Source of the DNA: Apostichopus japonicus
Taxonomy: Eukaryota; Echinodermata; Holothuroidea; Aspidochirotida; Stichopodidae
Reading direction: 5' to 3'
NCBI RefSeq assembly: GCF_037975245.1
Contig: NC_092575.1
Span: forward strand, 6,451,501-6,515,500
DNA: 64,000 bases
This document shows, piece after piece, positions 54,100 through 64,000 of the stretch. The stretch's first letter is position 1. Each line of letters starts with the position of its first letter. The notes under the pieces were generated by a model. It was given only the letters and a program-made list of their open reading frames with translations, searched no databases and was not told the DNA's origin. The position numbers were made by a program, and so were the translations under genes.

Positions 54100-55220
54100 T
54101 CACCAACGGCAAGCTACACACCAATTTTTAACTTTTAACTGAAACTTCTACTTCTTGAAGATATTGTGTGAACAATGTTTTCAGACTTTGACCCGTGCTG
54201 ACCTCAAATAACATTTGACCAATACCAACAGCAATCCCAGACCAGTTCTAGCTAAGGGGAACCTACGTGCCAAAAATGAAATGTACTCCAGTTATCCTTC
54301 TGAAGTTAGAGAGATATTACAAGCAAGTTTGTTTCACATACACACAACCCCCTACATATAAACTTGCCATCACCATCACATCGATTTCTTCTGAATCTGG
54401 CTGGGAATAAAACACTTTTTCATCCATTTTTTTTTTTTTTTTTTGGTAATTCACCAAAATAATGTGAATTGGGGAGCATTTTTTTACTGGTTCTATTGTA
54501 TTCTGCAAAGCTCGTCCGCCACGGAGCCATCTTATTGTATTTGAAATTCATCACACAAAATCTGGGAAATTTTCAGAACAATGTAATTTTGCTTTAATGA
54601 TCCAACATGAAACATTGACCAATTAAGCCAATGTACTGCTTTAAGCTATGCTATTTATATTGAATCGTACCACGAGAAAATTGAAAAGAAGTACCGTTCA
54701 TAAGTAATGTAAATTGCAAAGAATAGAAACGAAAAAACAAACAATACAATTGCATGTTGTTGTTAAAGTGGCAAATTTATTTCCATTACCAGTCCATTAT
54801 TATACACGATTCATACATCTATATATCTTCCACATTGACTTTTAACACAGTAAAGCTAGAATAAAAATCAAGATGGGCTCTAAGAACGAACATCATAACA
54901 AGTAGTTGGGAAATCAGTTTATCAAAGAAAACCAACAAAACATCAAAACAAAGGATGGGAGAGAACCAGCTTCACGACAACAAAACAAAGCAAAAACAAA
55001 CAATGGAAACAGAACTTAACAATAAACAAGACAATTACAGCACCACAAGTGGAGAAAAAAACATGAAAAAGAAACCCAAGATTGATGGTAACCAAGAAAG
55101 AATTGGGAACAGCACTTTAAAATGAGGCAACACGAACAAATAAAAAAGCGAAAACAAAGGCATATGTAAGGTTCGAATGTACATCGTAGCAACAATGACA
55201 GGATCAGACTACTATTCCCA
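54100..55220. other. Intergenic, no gene seen
   Basis: A T tract at 54426-54444 and A-rich sequence with many AAACAAA runs (54890-55160). I see no exon. Confidence 0.4.
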
Positions 55221-55229
55221 GACCTCAAG

Positions 55230-55495
55230 CAGGCGCGTAGCCAAGGGGGGGGGGGGGGGGAGAAGGGGCGACGTTTTTATGATATCGCTAGTAATTTCAA
55301 ATAGAAAATGCTTAGATGCAACTTGCAAGGCCTGGGAAGTGCAATTTCCAGCGATCTGGGTGGCATTTTTGGCCAAACTTTTCTTCGCGCCAACTCGTGG
55401 TGGCGCTACGCATAGTTTCCAATGCCGAATCTACGGCTCTGATAATTTGCCTACAGGTTCGCCCCTCCCTTGGCAAATTCCTCGCTACGCGCCTG
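55230..55495 (+). mobile_element. hAT-type MITE, 266 bp
   Basis: The ends CAGGCGCGTAGCCAAGG and CCTCGCTACGCGCCTG form 12-bp perfect inverted repeats. It is flanked by the perfect 8-bp duplication ACCTCAAG (55222-55229 and 55496-55503). 8-bp duplications with CAG...CTG ends are typical of hAT transposons. There is no transposase frame. Confidence 0.88.
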
Positions 55496-55558
55496 ACCTC
55501 AAGTCTTCCTGTTGCACTAATATTGTAACGAATTTAAATCCAGAGTTTGTGACATTAA

Positions 55559-55915
55559 AGGGTGTGAAGACCCGCTGACAAAGATACGTCTCATGCCGGT
55601 AATCTGACCTAGTTTCGAATGAGGTGTAACAGAAGTGTTAGACACCACCATTGATCCCAGAAAATACACACAGCTTGCTACCGTCGGTAATTAGACACTA
55701 GTGTACAGTCAATACATACAGCTACGGTCATTACCCACAACACAGTGTACATAGCAGCGATGGACATCTCAGGTCTAGATCAAAGATAACAAGGTATCAC
55801 GTTCCATTACTGTCTGCATTTTGTAGCGACAAGAAGAAAACATCATTTGCAAGCAGCGGAAAGTTAACTTTTTTTCGGAGGGCAGCACGCGGTTTGGGGC
55901 GAGTCTTCAATGCCT
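55559..55915 (+). mobile_element. TTAA-flanked MITE, 357 bp
   Basis: Flanked by TTAA at 55555-55558 and 55916-55919. The inverted ends are AGGGTGTGAAGACCCGC and, on the other strand, AGGCATTGAAGACTCGCC. TTAA duplications are known for piggyBac and Kolobok families. A second copy is at 62323-62679. Confidence 0.8.
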
Positions 55916-55919
55916 TTAA

Positions 55920-56920
55920 ATGACTGATTGCACAAAACCAACCACATATGACCATGATGCTTGCTTAGTCTGGAAGTTTTCAGTTTCGAAAAATGAGGAC
56001 AAGATGAGGAAACAAGTATCGGTAGGTACTGAAAATACTACCAAAAATAGCAATTTCATGAGAAATTATTGAGGAAAATGTAACAAATGTAACAAATGTG
56101 CAAAAGGCGTGCTAAATGATCCACTCTGTGTTGCTGCATTGTGCAACCATATATTTGCAACTAATTTTAATTCCAAAATAATTTCAGAAGGAGCACTGAG
56201 TCCTCTCAGTGAATCTGCCTCAAAGTTTTGCTCTCTTATACCTTACACTCATGTTGTAAACAAAATCTGAAGTCTAGCTGTGAATTACCCAGACAAAATT
56301 CCCTACTACTAGTTCTGCGGATACGAAATACATTTTGCTAGTTTATAACCATATTAAATTACATAAAGATATCCCCCCCCCCAAAAAAAATAGTATTTTA
56401 CAATGTTAAACACCAAACTGTTATACAACATACATTTACACTGCTTTTAATAATCCCTTTCTCAGGTTAATAAGTACTATGAGATATAATTGCACACCAT
56501 AAACAGTCTTGAAAGAACGGGGAGAACATGGTAAAAGTCGCCAATTTCAAGTAACAACAACAGGAAATAAGGCACAAGAACACACAAATACAAGATTGCA
56601 TTATATGTAACATTGATTCCATTGGTGGTTATTATCATCATCAATATATGTTAATATCTTTTACATTAGCCATAATTCGATACCAAATTCAGCCTGCTCA
56701 AACCCCCAGGAGAGATGATTTTACACAAATCCACACTTGAGCTCTTCCATGGTGTATCGGAATGGCTATACACAATCCATAACTGCTCCAAAACCATACC
56801 CAATGTCTCACATATTACATAACTTTGGTCAGTGGTTTGGCAGCATGGTACATTCTATAACAACCCTTCTATTACCGTCTGCTTGAAATGTGAACAATAA
56901 CTACCGCAACCAGATATACT
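55920..56920. other. Intergenic, no gene seen
   Basis: AT-rich sequence before the right duplication copy, with a short C tract at 56372. Nothing to annotate. Confidence 0.4.
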
Positions 56921-58346
56921 TTCAGTGAAATTTTAATTGTTGTCTTATATTCAGTCTCATATTATGTGTAGTATATCTTGACATGATTACCCACATCCCG
57001 CTAGGACATAGCCTGCAAAAGATACATGTGAAGGAAGTGTGTTTTTTGCAAATGGAAGTGCACTTTCTATCGCATATATCCTACAGTTAATACAATAGTG
57101 CTGTCATTTTTTTTTTACAATCTCATGAATATTTAGGCTGATACTTATTTCGTTCTCTGAATAGTCATAAGTGTAAATGGTTTGTTGTTCTTTTGCATAT
57201 AGAAGTGCACTTTCTATCGCATATATCCTCACCGTTAATATAATAATGCTGTCATCATTTTGTTTTTTACATTCTCATGTATACTTAGGCTGATGCTTAT
57301 TTCGTTCTCTGCATATTCATAAGTGCTACTGGTTAGGTAAAAAACTGACTCGTGAATATTCATGAATGATTATTTTTCAATTTTCTGTGTACGTTGTATA
57401 TGCTAGTTGAGTGCTACCAGGCATGCATATGCTTTCTTTCTGTCTGACTTTGAAAAACGATGATAATACTGCCTACAATGTTAAAAGAATGCCGAATAAT
57501 TATCATTTGAACGTAGTGACAAAAGTTGTATATTTCTCGCTACTAATAATCACTTTTATTATTTTTTTCTTTATTTTACTACTGTGTACAGGGCTTACTC
57601 TCCTTCATGGGCTGCAGACTCCCAACTCCATAAAAACATTCTTCTCCAATGCAAACAATTTCTTTCCAGCAAAACACAATTTTTTTGGGGAAAAGAATAA
57701 CAACATAAAAATCAGCGAATAATCTCCATCTACTTCACTCCGAAAAATACTTTACCTTAATTTTACTCTGAATGTAGAAACGGAATATTTGTACTACGCA
57801 GTTTATATTTACATGATGAATATCATTTTTGACATTATTATATTTTACACACTTATATGACTCTGTTAATTAAACTCAATATGGATGAGGTGATGAAAGA
57901 CAAAAAACCCTTAAGAAAGACGATAGCTTTATCTCTCTTACTTTCTACATGGAATGACACGCCAAATAATATGAAGGAATGTTTATATATTTTAAACAAG
58001 CCTTGAGGTAGTAAAGCCTGGTAGTATGGTAATATAGATCTGTTAGTAGCACTTGTGTCGTTTATACTGTTAACCAATGAAATCTTTTCCCAATCGGTTA
58101 CAGTTGTCATGGAGTCACATTTCTGTCCCACTCAATATATATTCATGATTGAAGAATAACTATAGAAATATAGATATATATATATAACTTAATTTCCTAA
58201 AAATAACCACCGTGACATTCACAAATCAAAAACATGATATGGAAAAAAAAGGAGGAAAATATAAGAAATAACCAAATCCTAATGAGAATGTTAGGAAATA
58301 AATTTCATCAAAAGGAATAATATGTATCCAGGCAACACCAATGAAG

Positions 58347-60011
58347 CTAAATTAAGTGACTGATAATTTTCACCCACTCTTCAAAACTCCAAGATCTCTT
58401 CATGTTGACGTCGACCCCATTGACAAAGGCAGCTGGCGTTCCATACACCCCTCCTGGTAAAGAGAAGCAAACAATACAGTATTATTATTATTGTTATTAT
58501 TATAATTATTATTATTCATATATAATTATGAATCTAAGAGACTGACTTCGGTCCGCTTGCGGCTTTGATAAGCCAATTAGACTCCTTCGCGAGTTCCTGC
58601 TTGCAGGAGGATCTAATAAACTGATATCACAAACACGGGAATATTCAGAGAAAAATAAAAATAGGTTTAATATAATCTGAGGGTACACTGGGGATGTTAC
58701 AGTACTTTTAAGGAAGGGTAACAAAAACAAAAACGAAATTTATGGACAGTTGATTTTTATTGTAAATGCTCTTTATAATACAGAAGTCATACTGTAAAGT
58801 TGCTTGTTAGACATTCAAAATTATTCGAATAGGGACAGGGGCCGCTGACGTAAATTATATTTGCTAAAACACTTACTGTTTTATTGACATGTAAGAAACT
58901 ACAACAACAAGTTTTAAAACTCTTCTTAGTGTCAAATTGTGCAACTACAGTACTAAATCCTTTGATATATATAAAAGGCGTATTTTGTCAATATCAATCT
59001 GAATGTTAAGCTCAGTTAGAAGGAATGGGAGGTATGAAAGGGATGTGGGTAGGCAGGTGGAATGGGGTAGGAAGGTGGGATGGGATAGGCAGGTGGTATG
59101 GGATAGGCAGGTGGGATGGTGTAGGCAGGTGGTATGGGATAGGCAGGTGGGATGGTGTAGGCAGGTGGAATGTGGTTAGGCAGGTGGGATCGGGTAGGAA
59201 GGTGAGATGGGGTAGGCAGGTGGGGTTGGGACAGGTGGGATGGTGTAGGAAGGTGGGATGGGGTAGAAAGGTGGGGTAGGAAGGTGGGATTGGGTAGGCA
59301 GTTGGGATGGGGTAGGCAGGTGAGATGGGGTATGCAGATGTGATGGGGTAGGCAGGTGGGATGGGGTTGGGGCAGGAGATGGAGTGTGGCAAGAGATACA
59401 GTATGGTGAGGATTAGGGTTGAAGGAAAGATGTAACAGGATGGGGAGGGTTAAAGGGATAGAGAAAGTGGGAGGGATGTGGTGGGAGAAGAGATAGTGAG
59501 CAAGAAGAGATGGGATTGAATGGTGGGATGGGATGGGGTGGGAAAAGGGTTGAAGGAAAGCTGGAGCAGGATGGGGAGGGTGGATAGTATGGGGAATGTG
59601 GGAGAGGTCGTTTGGGAAAAGAGATGGGGAGTGAGAAGAGATGGGATGGTAGATGGGATGGAGTGGAAGGTGGGTTGGGATGGTAGGTGGGAGAAGGGAT
59701 GGGAGAAGGGTTGGAGGAAAGATGGAGTAGTATGGGATAGGGAAGGTGGGATGGGTGTTGTGGGAGAACAGACAGGGAGCAAGAGATGGGATAGTGTGGC
59801 GAATGGGATGGGATTTGGGTTGAGAAGGGACGGGTATGCAGAAGGGATGGTGATGGAGAAGGATAGTTGGAAGGATGGATGGCGAGAGTATTTTGACTTA
59901 CTGGTACAGCCGTATTTCCACTGGACTTTGGTATCAGTTCCAGCTGCTGCTGATCTCTTAATGAAGTCATCTGCCTTCAAACCAACAGACACGGCCATGG
60001 TTCCCAAGATA
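58347..60011 (-). CDS. DsbA-like paralogue, last two exons (5' part outside the window)
   Basis: Exons 60011-59902 and 58453-58347 correspond exactly in length and phase to exons 3 and 4 of the gene at 2277-15113, with intact splice sites and a TAG stop. The peptide keeps GVYGTPAAFVNGV (cis-proline loop) and the final helix SFEEWVKII. Replacements are mostly conservative (for example S to A, R to K, L to I), and there are no frameshifts, although the surrounding intron has many indels. That contrast suggests the copy is a working gene (inference). By analogy the first two exons lie beyond 64000, so the CPDS site cannot be checked here. Confidence 0.8.
58530..58617 (+). mobile_element. 5'-truncated SINE
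   Basis: Body of the tRNA-headed SINE, from ATGAATCTAAGAGACTGAC to TTGCAGGAGGATCTAA. Absent at the matching place of the left copy (about 2430-2550), so it probably arrived after the duplication. Confidence 0.7.
59040..59370 (+). repeat. Minisatellite, right copy
   Basis: Shorter and more diverged counterpart of the array at 2945-3470, in the same intron. GGATGGTGTAGGCAGGTGG variants dominate. Confidence 0.85.
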
Positions 60012-60326
60012 CTGTCAACAGAGGAAAGAGATGGTTGAAAGGGTAATTGGATGTTACTTGACACAAAGATGCAGCACCTGCTTCAAGAAGTTTACTTATT
60101 AGGGTCTGTGCCTCATTCATATTTACTGTGCTCTATATCAGCATCTTTTCCAAACACTTCAAAAGCTCGAAATTATGTCAGCCAGTAGAGTATGAACTGC
60201 ATACAAGACTCATCAGCATCAATAATATACTGTTAAAAACCATGAGAACAGGGACAGATTTGGTTTTGTAAAATACCCAAACTGCATTTGAGGCAGTAGT
60301 CCACAAGTTGTGCCCATAAGAAACCA

Positions 60327-60445
60327 TGCCCTGCCAACTCTGCCTCTCCTAAACTCTCTGCCCTGCAAACTCCACCTCTCCCAAGCCCCTTCCTGCAAAC
60401 TCCGCCTCTCCCACACTCTGCCAACTCCACCTCTCCCAACTCTCT
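60327..60445 (+). repeat. CTCTGCC minisatellite, right copy
   Basis: Counterpart of 4868-5040, with about three degenerate units. Confidence 0.75.
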
Positions 60446-61103
60446 TCCTGAGTAGAAATTTACATTCATACTGTATACTTGCCATTAATGGCTTTTCAAA
60501 TCTTAAAACTGTTTATGGGGGCAGTAATCCACACCTTTTAGCCTAGATATAGTGAGAGAACTGTTTAACATCCAAAAACACAGCACCATATTTTTAGACA
60601 AAAATTCCATACACAGCATACTTTATACCCTCATTTTTACACAGCTACAGAGTACTTAATAAAAATGCAGAATTCTGCACAAATGCACAATCAGTCTTGT
60701 GTTTTACTGAGGATAAGGGAGTGGGTATTTAAACAGTACTAAAACTTAAATCTACTGATTGTGTTAACTTATATGTACACAGACTACTGTACCAGATTCT
60801 CTATGGATATTCACTGTTACTGTATTATGTCAACCACCATACAATGCCAGGCAATGAAAATGGAACAACAGAGACTTCTATCAAAACAATTGATGTGCAC
60901 TAGCACAATAAAGTGGCTTTTGTACAATAGGTGGGACGATACTGTAAGATTGCAGTTGGCAGTGCACATATAGTATATACTGTAGGCCACTATGTACTGT
61001 ATACTAAAAACACACATTGTGTGAATGAACTAACTATAAGCTACTACATGTATGTAATTAGGCACTGTACAGTAACCTTGAGTTCATTGATAATTCATTG
61101 ATG

Positions 61104-61328
61104 TAGGAGTGTTAGCTCAGTGGTTAACGCCGGTGCCTTTCAATCATAACGTCCCGAGTTCTAGTCACTCCAAGATTAATGAATGTCGTCCAGTTACAGA
61201 GTTGTTGACAATTGACAATTCATAATCATGGACGTTAAATATGAATCTAAGAGACTGACTTCGGTCAGCTTGTGGCTTTGATAAGCCAATGATGGCTTCT
61301 TCAGGAGTTCCTGCTTGCAGGAGGATCT
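61104..61328 (+). mobile_element. tRNA-headed SINE, right duplication copy
   Basis: Orthologous to the element at 5671-5893, with the same head and body. The B box here reads GAGTTCTAGTC, closer to the consensus than in the left copy. Confidence 0.7.
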
Positions 61329-62322
61329 AAAACACATACATACATATTTAAGAATAAGATTACACATGTATGTACTGTATGTATGTATTCTTGGCCAAGT
61401 CGTTTGTTACTCTTTTTTCTCGCGTGCAACTGTACATGCCTCCATGAGTCCATATTTGCGGGAGGCAGGGCTTGAAGAAACATTTTGGGGGAAGTCGGCC
61501 CAATTGGCAAACCTGATCGGCTTCTTCGCTTTTCCGAAGCAAATCTTCCAAAATCAAAGGAAAACAAAAGATAGCTTGAGAGAATTGTGCAAGACCCTAG
61601 TATCGATCGAGAGCATTACCGGGGAGTTCTCTAGGCAGTATAGCAGACAGATAGGGGAAAATAGTTATGTGAAAAAGTAAGGTACACTAGGCTGTTCACA
61701 CTAGGGTCTTAAAAAGACTAGTATGTATGCAGCTAAGCATTTCAAACTGCTACCCCTTTAATTTGCAGTTAACTTAAACACAGTTATCTTCTACTCAATG
61801 AAAATGGAATACTTTATGTGGTAATTAACCGTAATTAATAGTTCAAAGTTAATCAGAGTATTGAGGCATTGTACCCATTTCTGAAACGCTTTTGGAATCA
61901 TGTACGTTGTTGTTAAACAATGCAAAAGCTATTTTATGTGTAAATTAGAAAACTTGACTGACAATAAACAAAATTTGCCAACTAGGCCTAAGTACTCTGT
62001 AAGTGTGCCATAACGGAACCAACTGTAAGCTACTGCCTTTAGTTTCATGTGCCACACACCTTTAATATTCATTCTTACTTGAAGTTGAAGGTACAAAATT
62101 CTGGAAATTTCAATAATCACTCTGAAAAATATACTTTCCATAACATATATTTGTTTTTTGTGCAAAAAAGCACCACTATGTCAAAAAATAGTTTAGCACA
62201 TGTACAGGATCACATGTACCACAAAACTAACGTTATGTTGAAGTATGGTAAGACCTCAACCAATATCAAGGATATGTACAGTAAATACCGCACATTACTG
62301 AACTGAACTATTCACCGCTTAA

Positions 62323-62679
62323 AGGGTGTGAAGACTCGTGCAAAAAGAAATATCTAATGCCGGTAATCTGACCTAGTTTCGAATGAGGTGTAACAGAAGT
62401 GTTAGACACCACCATCAATCCCAGAAAATACACACACAGCTTGCTACTGTCGGTAATTATAGACACTAGTGTAAAGTCAATACATACAGCTGCGGTCAAT
62501 ACACACAGCACAGTGTATAAACGATACAGCGATGGACATCTCAGGTCCAGCTAAAGATTACACTTATCACGTTTTATTACTGTCTGCATTTTGTAGCGAA
62601 ACAAAACGTCACCTGCAAGCAACGGAAAGTTAACTTTTTCAGATGGCCGCACGCGGTTTGGGGCGAGTCTTCAATGCCT
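62323..62679 (+). mobile_element. TTAA-type MITE, second copy
   Basis: Same family as 55559-55915 with matching ends (AGGGTGTGAAGACTCG; right end CGAGTCTTCAATGCCT). TTAA is present on the left (62319-62322) but not on the right, so the right flank has changed. Confidence 0.75.
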
Positions 62680-62689
62680 GGCTTGAAAC

Positions 62690-63700
62690 AGAACTGTCTT
62701 GTAGGTCTACATAAAATCGTGTGGGCACTTGTAACACTAATATATATTGTATCATTGTATGCAGACATAAATTTATGGTAAAATCAATAAACCAATCAAA
62801 CTGTTGTAATCATCAACCAGTCTATTAACTGTATGCACAGCCAAACAACAACCATCCAGCCGGCCAGCCATCGATTAATTTAATTCAACCAAGTTGTTCA
62901 AAGATGTGATTGATATGTGAGAACTTGGCATTATTAGAGGTTTCCTTTAATATTTACACACACCTTTTGTGTTTGCTTTGGTTAAACACTATGCATCTAC
63001 AATATGAATTCATCTACGCTCTCAAGTTCCCATGGCAACCGGCAACTTTTAAAGAGTGATGACTGTACTAACTGTAATAATAAGGTTCACAGACTCCCCA
63101 TTGTAAATTAATTACTGTACAGCATGAATGGCAAACACTGTCATTCATTTTATATCTCTTTTCTTATTTCAAGTTACCCCAAAATTGCCAAAATTGTTGG
63201 GATATTTCAAAACATACCAACCTGAGGGCACACACACAGTTGAACGTGTCATGCAGTTTCAACTCTATTATCTGTAGAGTCTAATTTACATTTCAAAACA
63301 AGCTAAGATTTAGCCTAGGCCTACATGTATACACTGTGCCCATTGATAGCAGACACACTGTACTACAGTATACTTATTAGTCCAAAACCATTGAAATTTG
63401 CAACATGCTATATTCCTTAGTGGGACAATTTATTTTCCATATTCTTTATTAAATTGCAGAGTCAATATACTTGTTAATTAAATAAACATGTTTTCAATTT
63501 CATTTTTTATATCGCTCTTCTGCATAACTTGTTTTTGGTTTGAATTTGCCCAATTCTTCCTATTTTCCCCCTACAGTATTCTTAGGGCTACAGTATATTT
63601 GGAGATGGAAAATTTTAAAAATTCTCTAGTTTTGCCTAGATTTATGAGAGAGTTGGCAGATCTGAGAGTATTAATAAAGCATGTGTACCATGTATCCACA
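62690..63700. other. Right-copy-specific sequence, no gene seen
   Basis: This stretch does not match the left duplication copy. It has only short chance frames, and homology resumes near 63707. Confidence 0.4.
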
Positions 63701-64000
63701 CTACCCATACATATATGCAAAATCGCCTGTTACAAAAGGAGCTGTGAAAATTATCACCTGGCGAGCAGTGGATGAGAGGCAAATAAATGATGAAACCTCC
63801 ACTTTTTGTTTAATCCTTGAGTTACAGAGAGGGATTTGCAGCTTGTAAAATACATAAAGCAGATGTATGCACAGCTGTTATCAATTTGCACAAAAATCAA
63901 GTCAAGAGGATTATTGAGATAATATTGATGGAAATCATTTGGTTAGTACTATTTCCTTGTTTATTCAGCATTTGCCTTACCGAAATAACTGTCGCCAAAT

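Larger units (their letters stand above)
56921..64000 (+). repeat. Segmental duplication, right copy (cut by window end)
   Basis: Direct repeat of 509-8388. It carries two DsbA-like exons, both minisatellites and the tRNA-headed SINE in the same order. Differences include a truncated SINE at 58530-58617 and the TTAA MITE at 62323-62679, neither seen in the left copy. Confidence 0.9.

Noticed and set aside
59413-60064. Long Pro/Ser-rich minus-strand frames (about 185-204 codons)
   Set aside because: They read through GGGATGG-rich intron sequence of the DsbA-like paralogue. Only the 59902-60011 part is a real exon.

Overview
The window looks like AT-rich nuclear DNA of a marine invertebrate animal, possibly an echinoderm. 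The reasons are genes made of many short exons, long introns, a U2 snRNA gene, a Ty3/Gypsy retrotransposon, SINEs, several DNA-transposon derivatives and many TA microsatellites. The species is inference; nothing in the sequence names it. Most long open frames here are chance frames or frames inside minisatellites. The real genes had to be rebuilt from exons by checking splice sites and phase.

Left part (1-15.1 kb): a minus-strand gene of four exons (15113 down to 2277, 205 codons) encodes a secreted DsbA-like thioredoxin-fold protein. A young, complete Ty3/Gypsy element (9411-14126) sits in its first intron in the opposite orientation. About 8 kb of this region (509-8388) recurs in direct orientation at 56921-64000. 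The last two exons of a second DsbA-like gene lie there, and the rest of that copy runs off the right edge.

Middle left (16.1-25.1 kb): a second minus-strand gene (25112 down to 16117) has 20 coding exons that join in frame to 714 codons. It has an N-terminal hydrophobic anchor, an Arg/Lys-rich stretch, a module of seven exons repeated in tandem (one exon of the second copy is duplicated again), and a C-terminal domain matching the LsmAD domain of ataxin-2. I do not know a family with this architecture. It is the best candidate here for something undescribed.

Centre (26-31 kb): a U2 snRNA gene (minus, 27181-27372), a 285-bp tandem duplication carrying CRE, GC-box and inverted CCAAT motifs, and two copies of a short retroposon flanked by target duplications. 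One of these copies starts with the 5' end of the local U2 RNA. A third copy lies at 54 kb.

Right of centre (37.2-46.6 kb): a plus-strand gene encodes a type I membrane protein with two Ig-like domains, a stalk, one transmembrane helix and a Tyr-rich tail. Its 6.4-kb second-to-last long intron carries a 330-bp tandem repeat interrupted by a solo-LTR-like element, plus several MITEs.

From 48 to 56 kb the sequence is mostly repeats: hAT-like and TTAA-flanked MITEs, microsatellites and satellite fragments. One lone coding-like exon lies at 48930-49034. The DsbA-like protein and the Ig receptor are predicted to enter the secretory pathway; the genes show no evident functional link beyond proximity.
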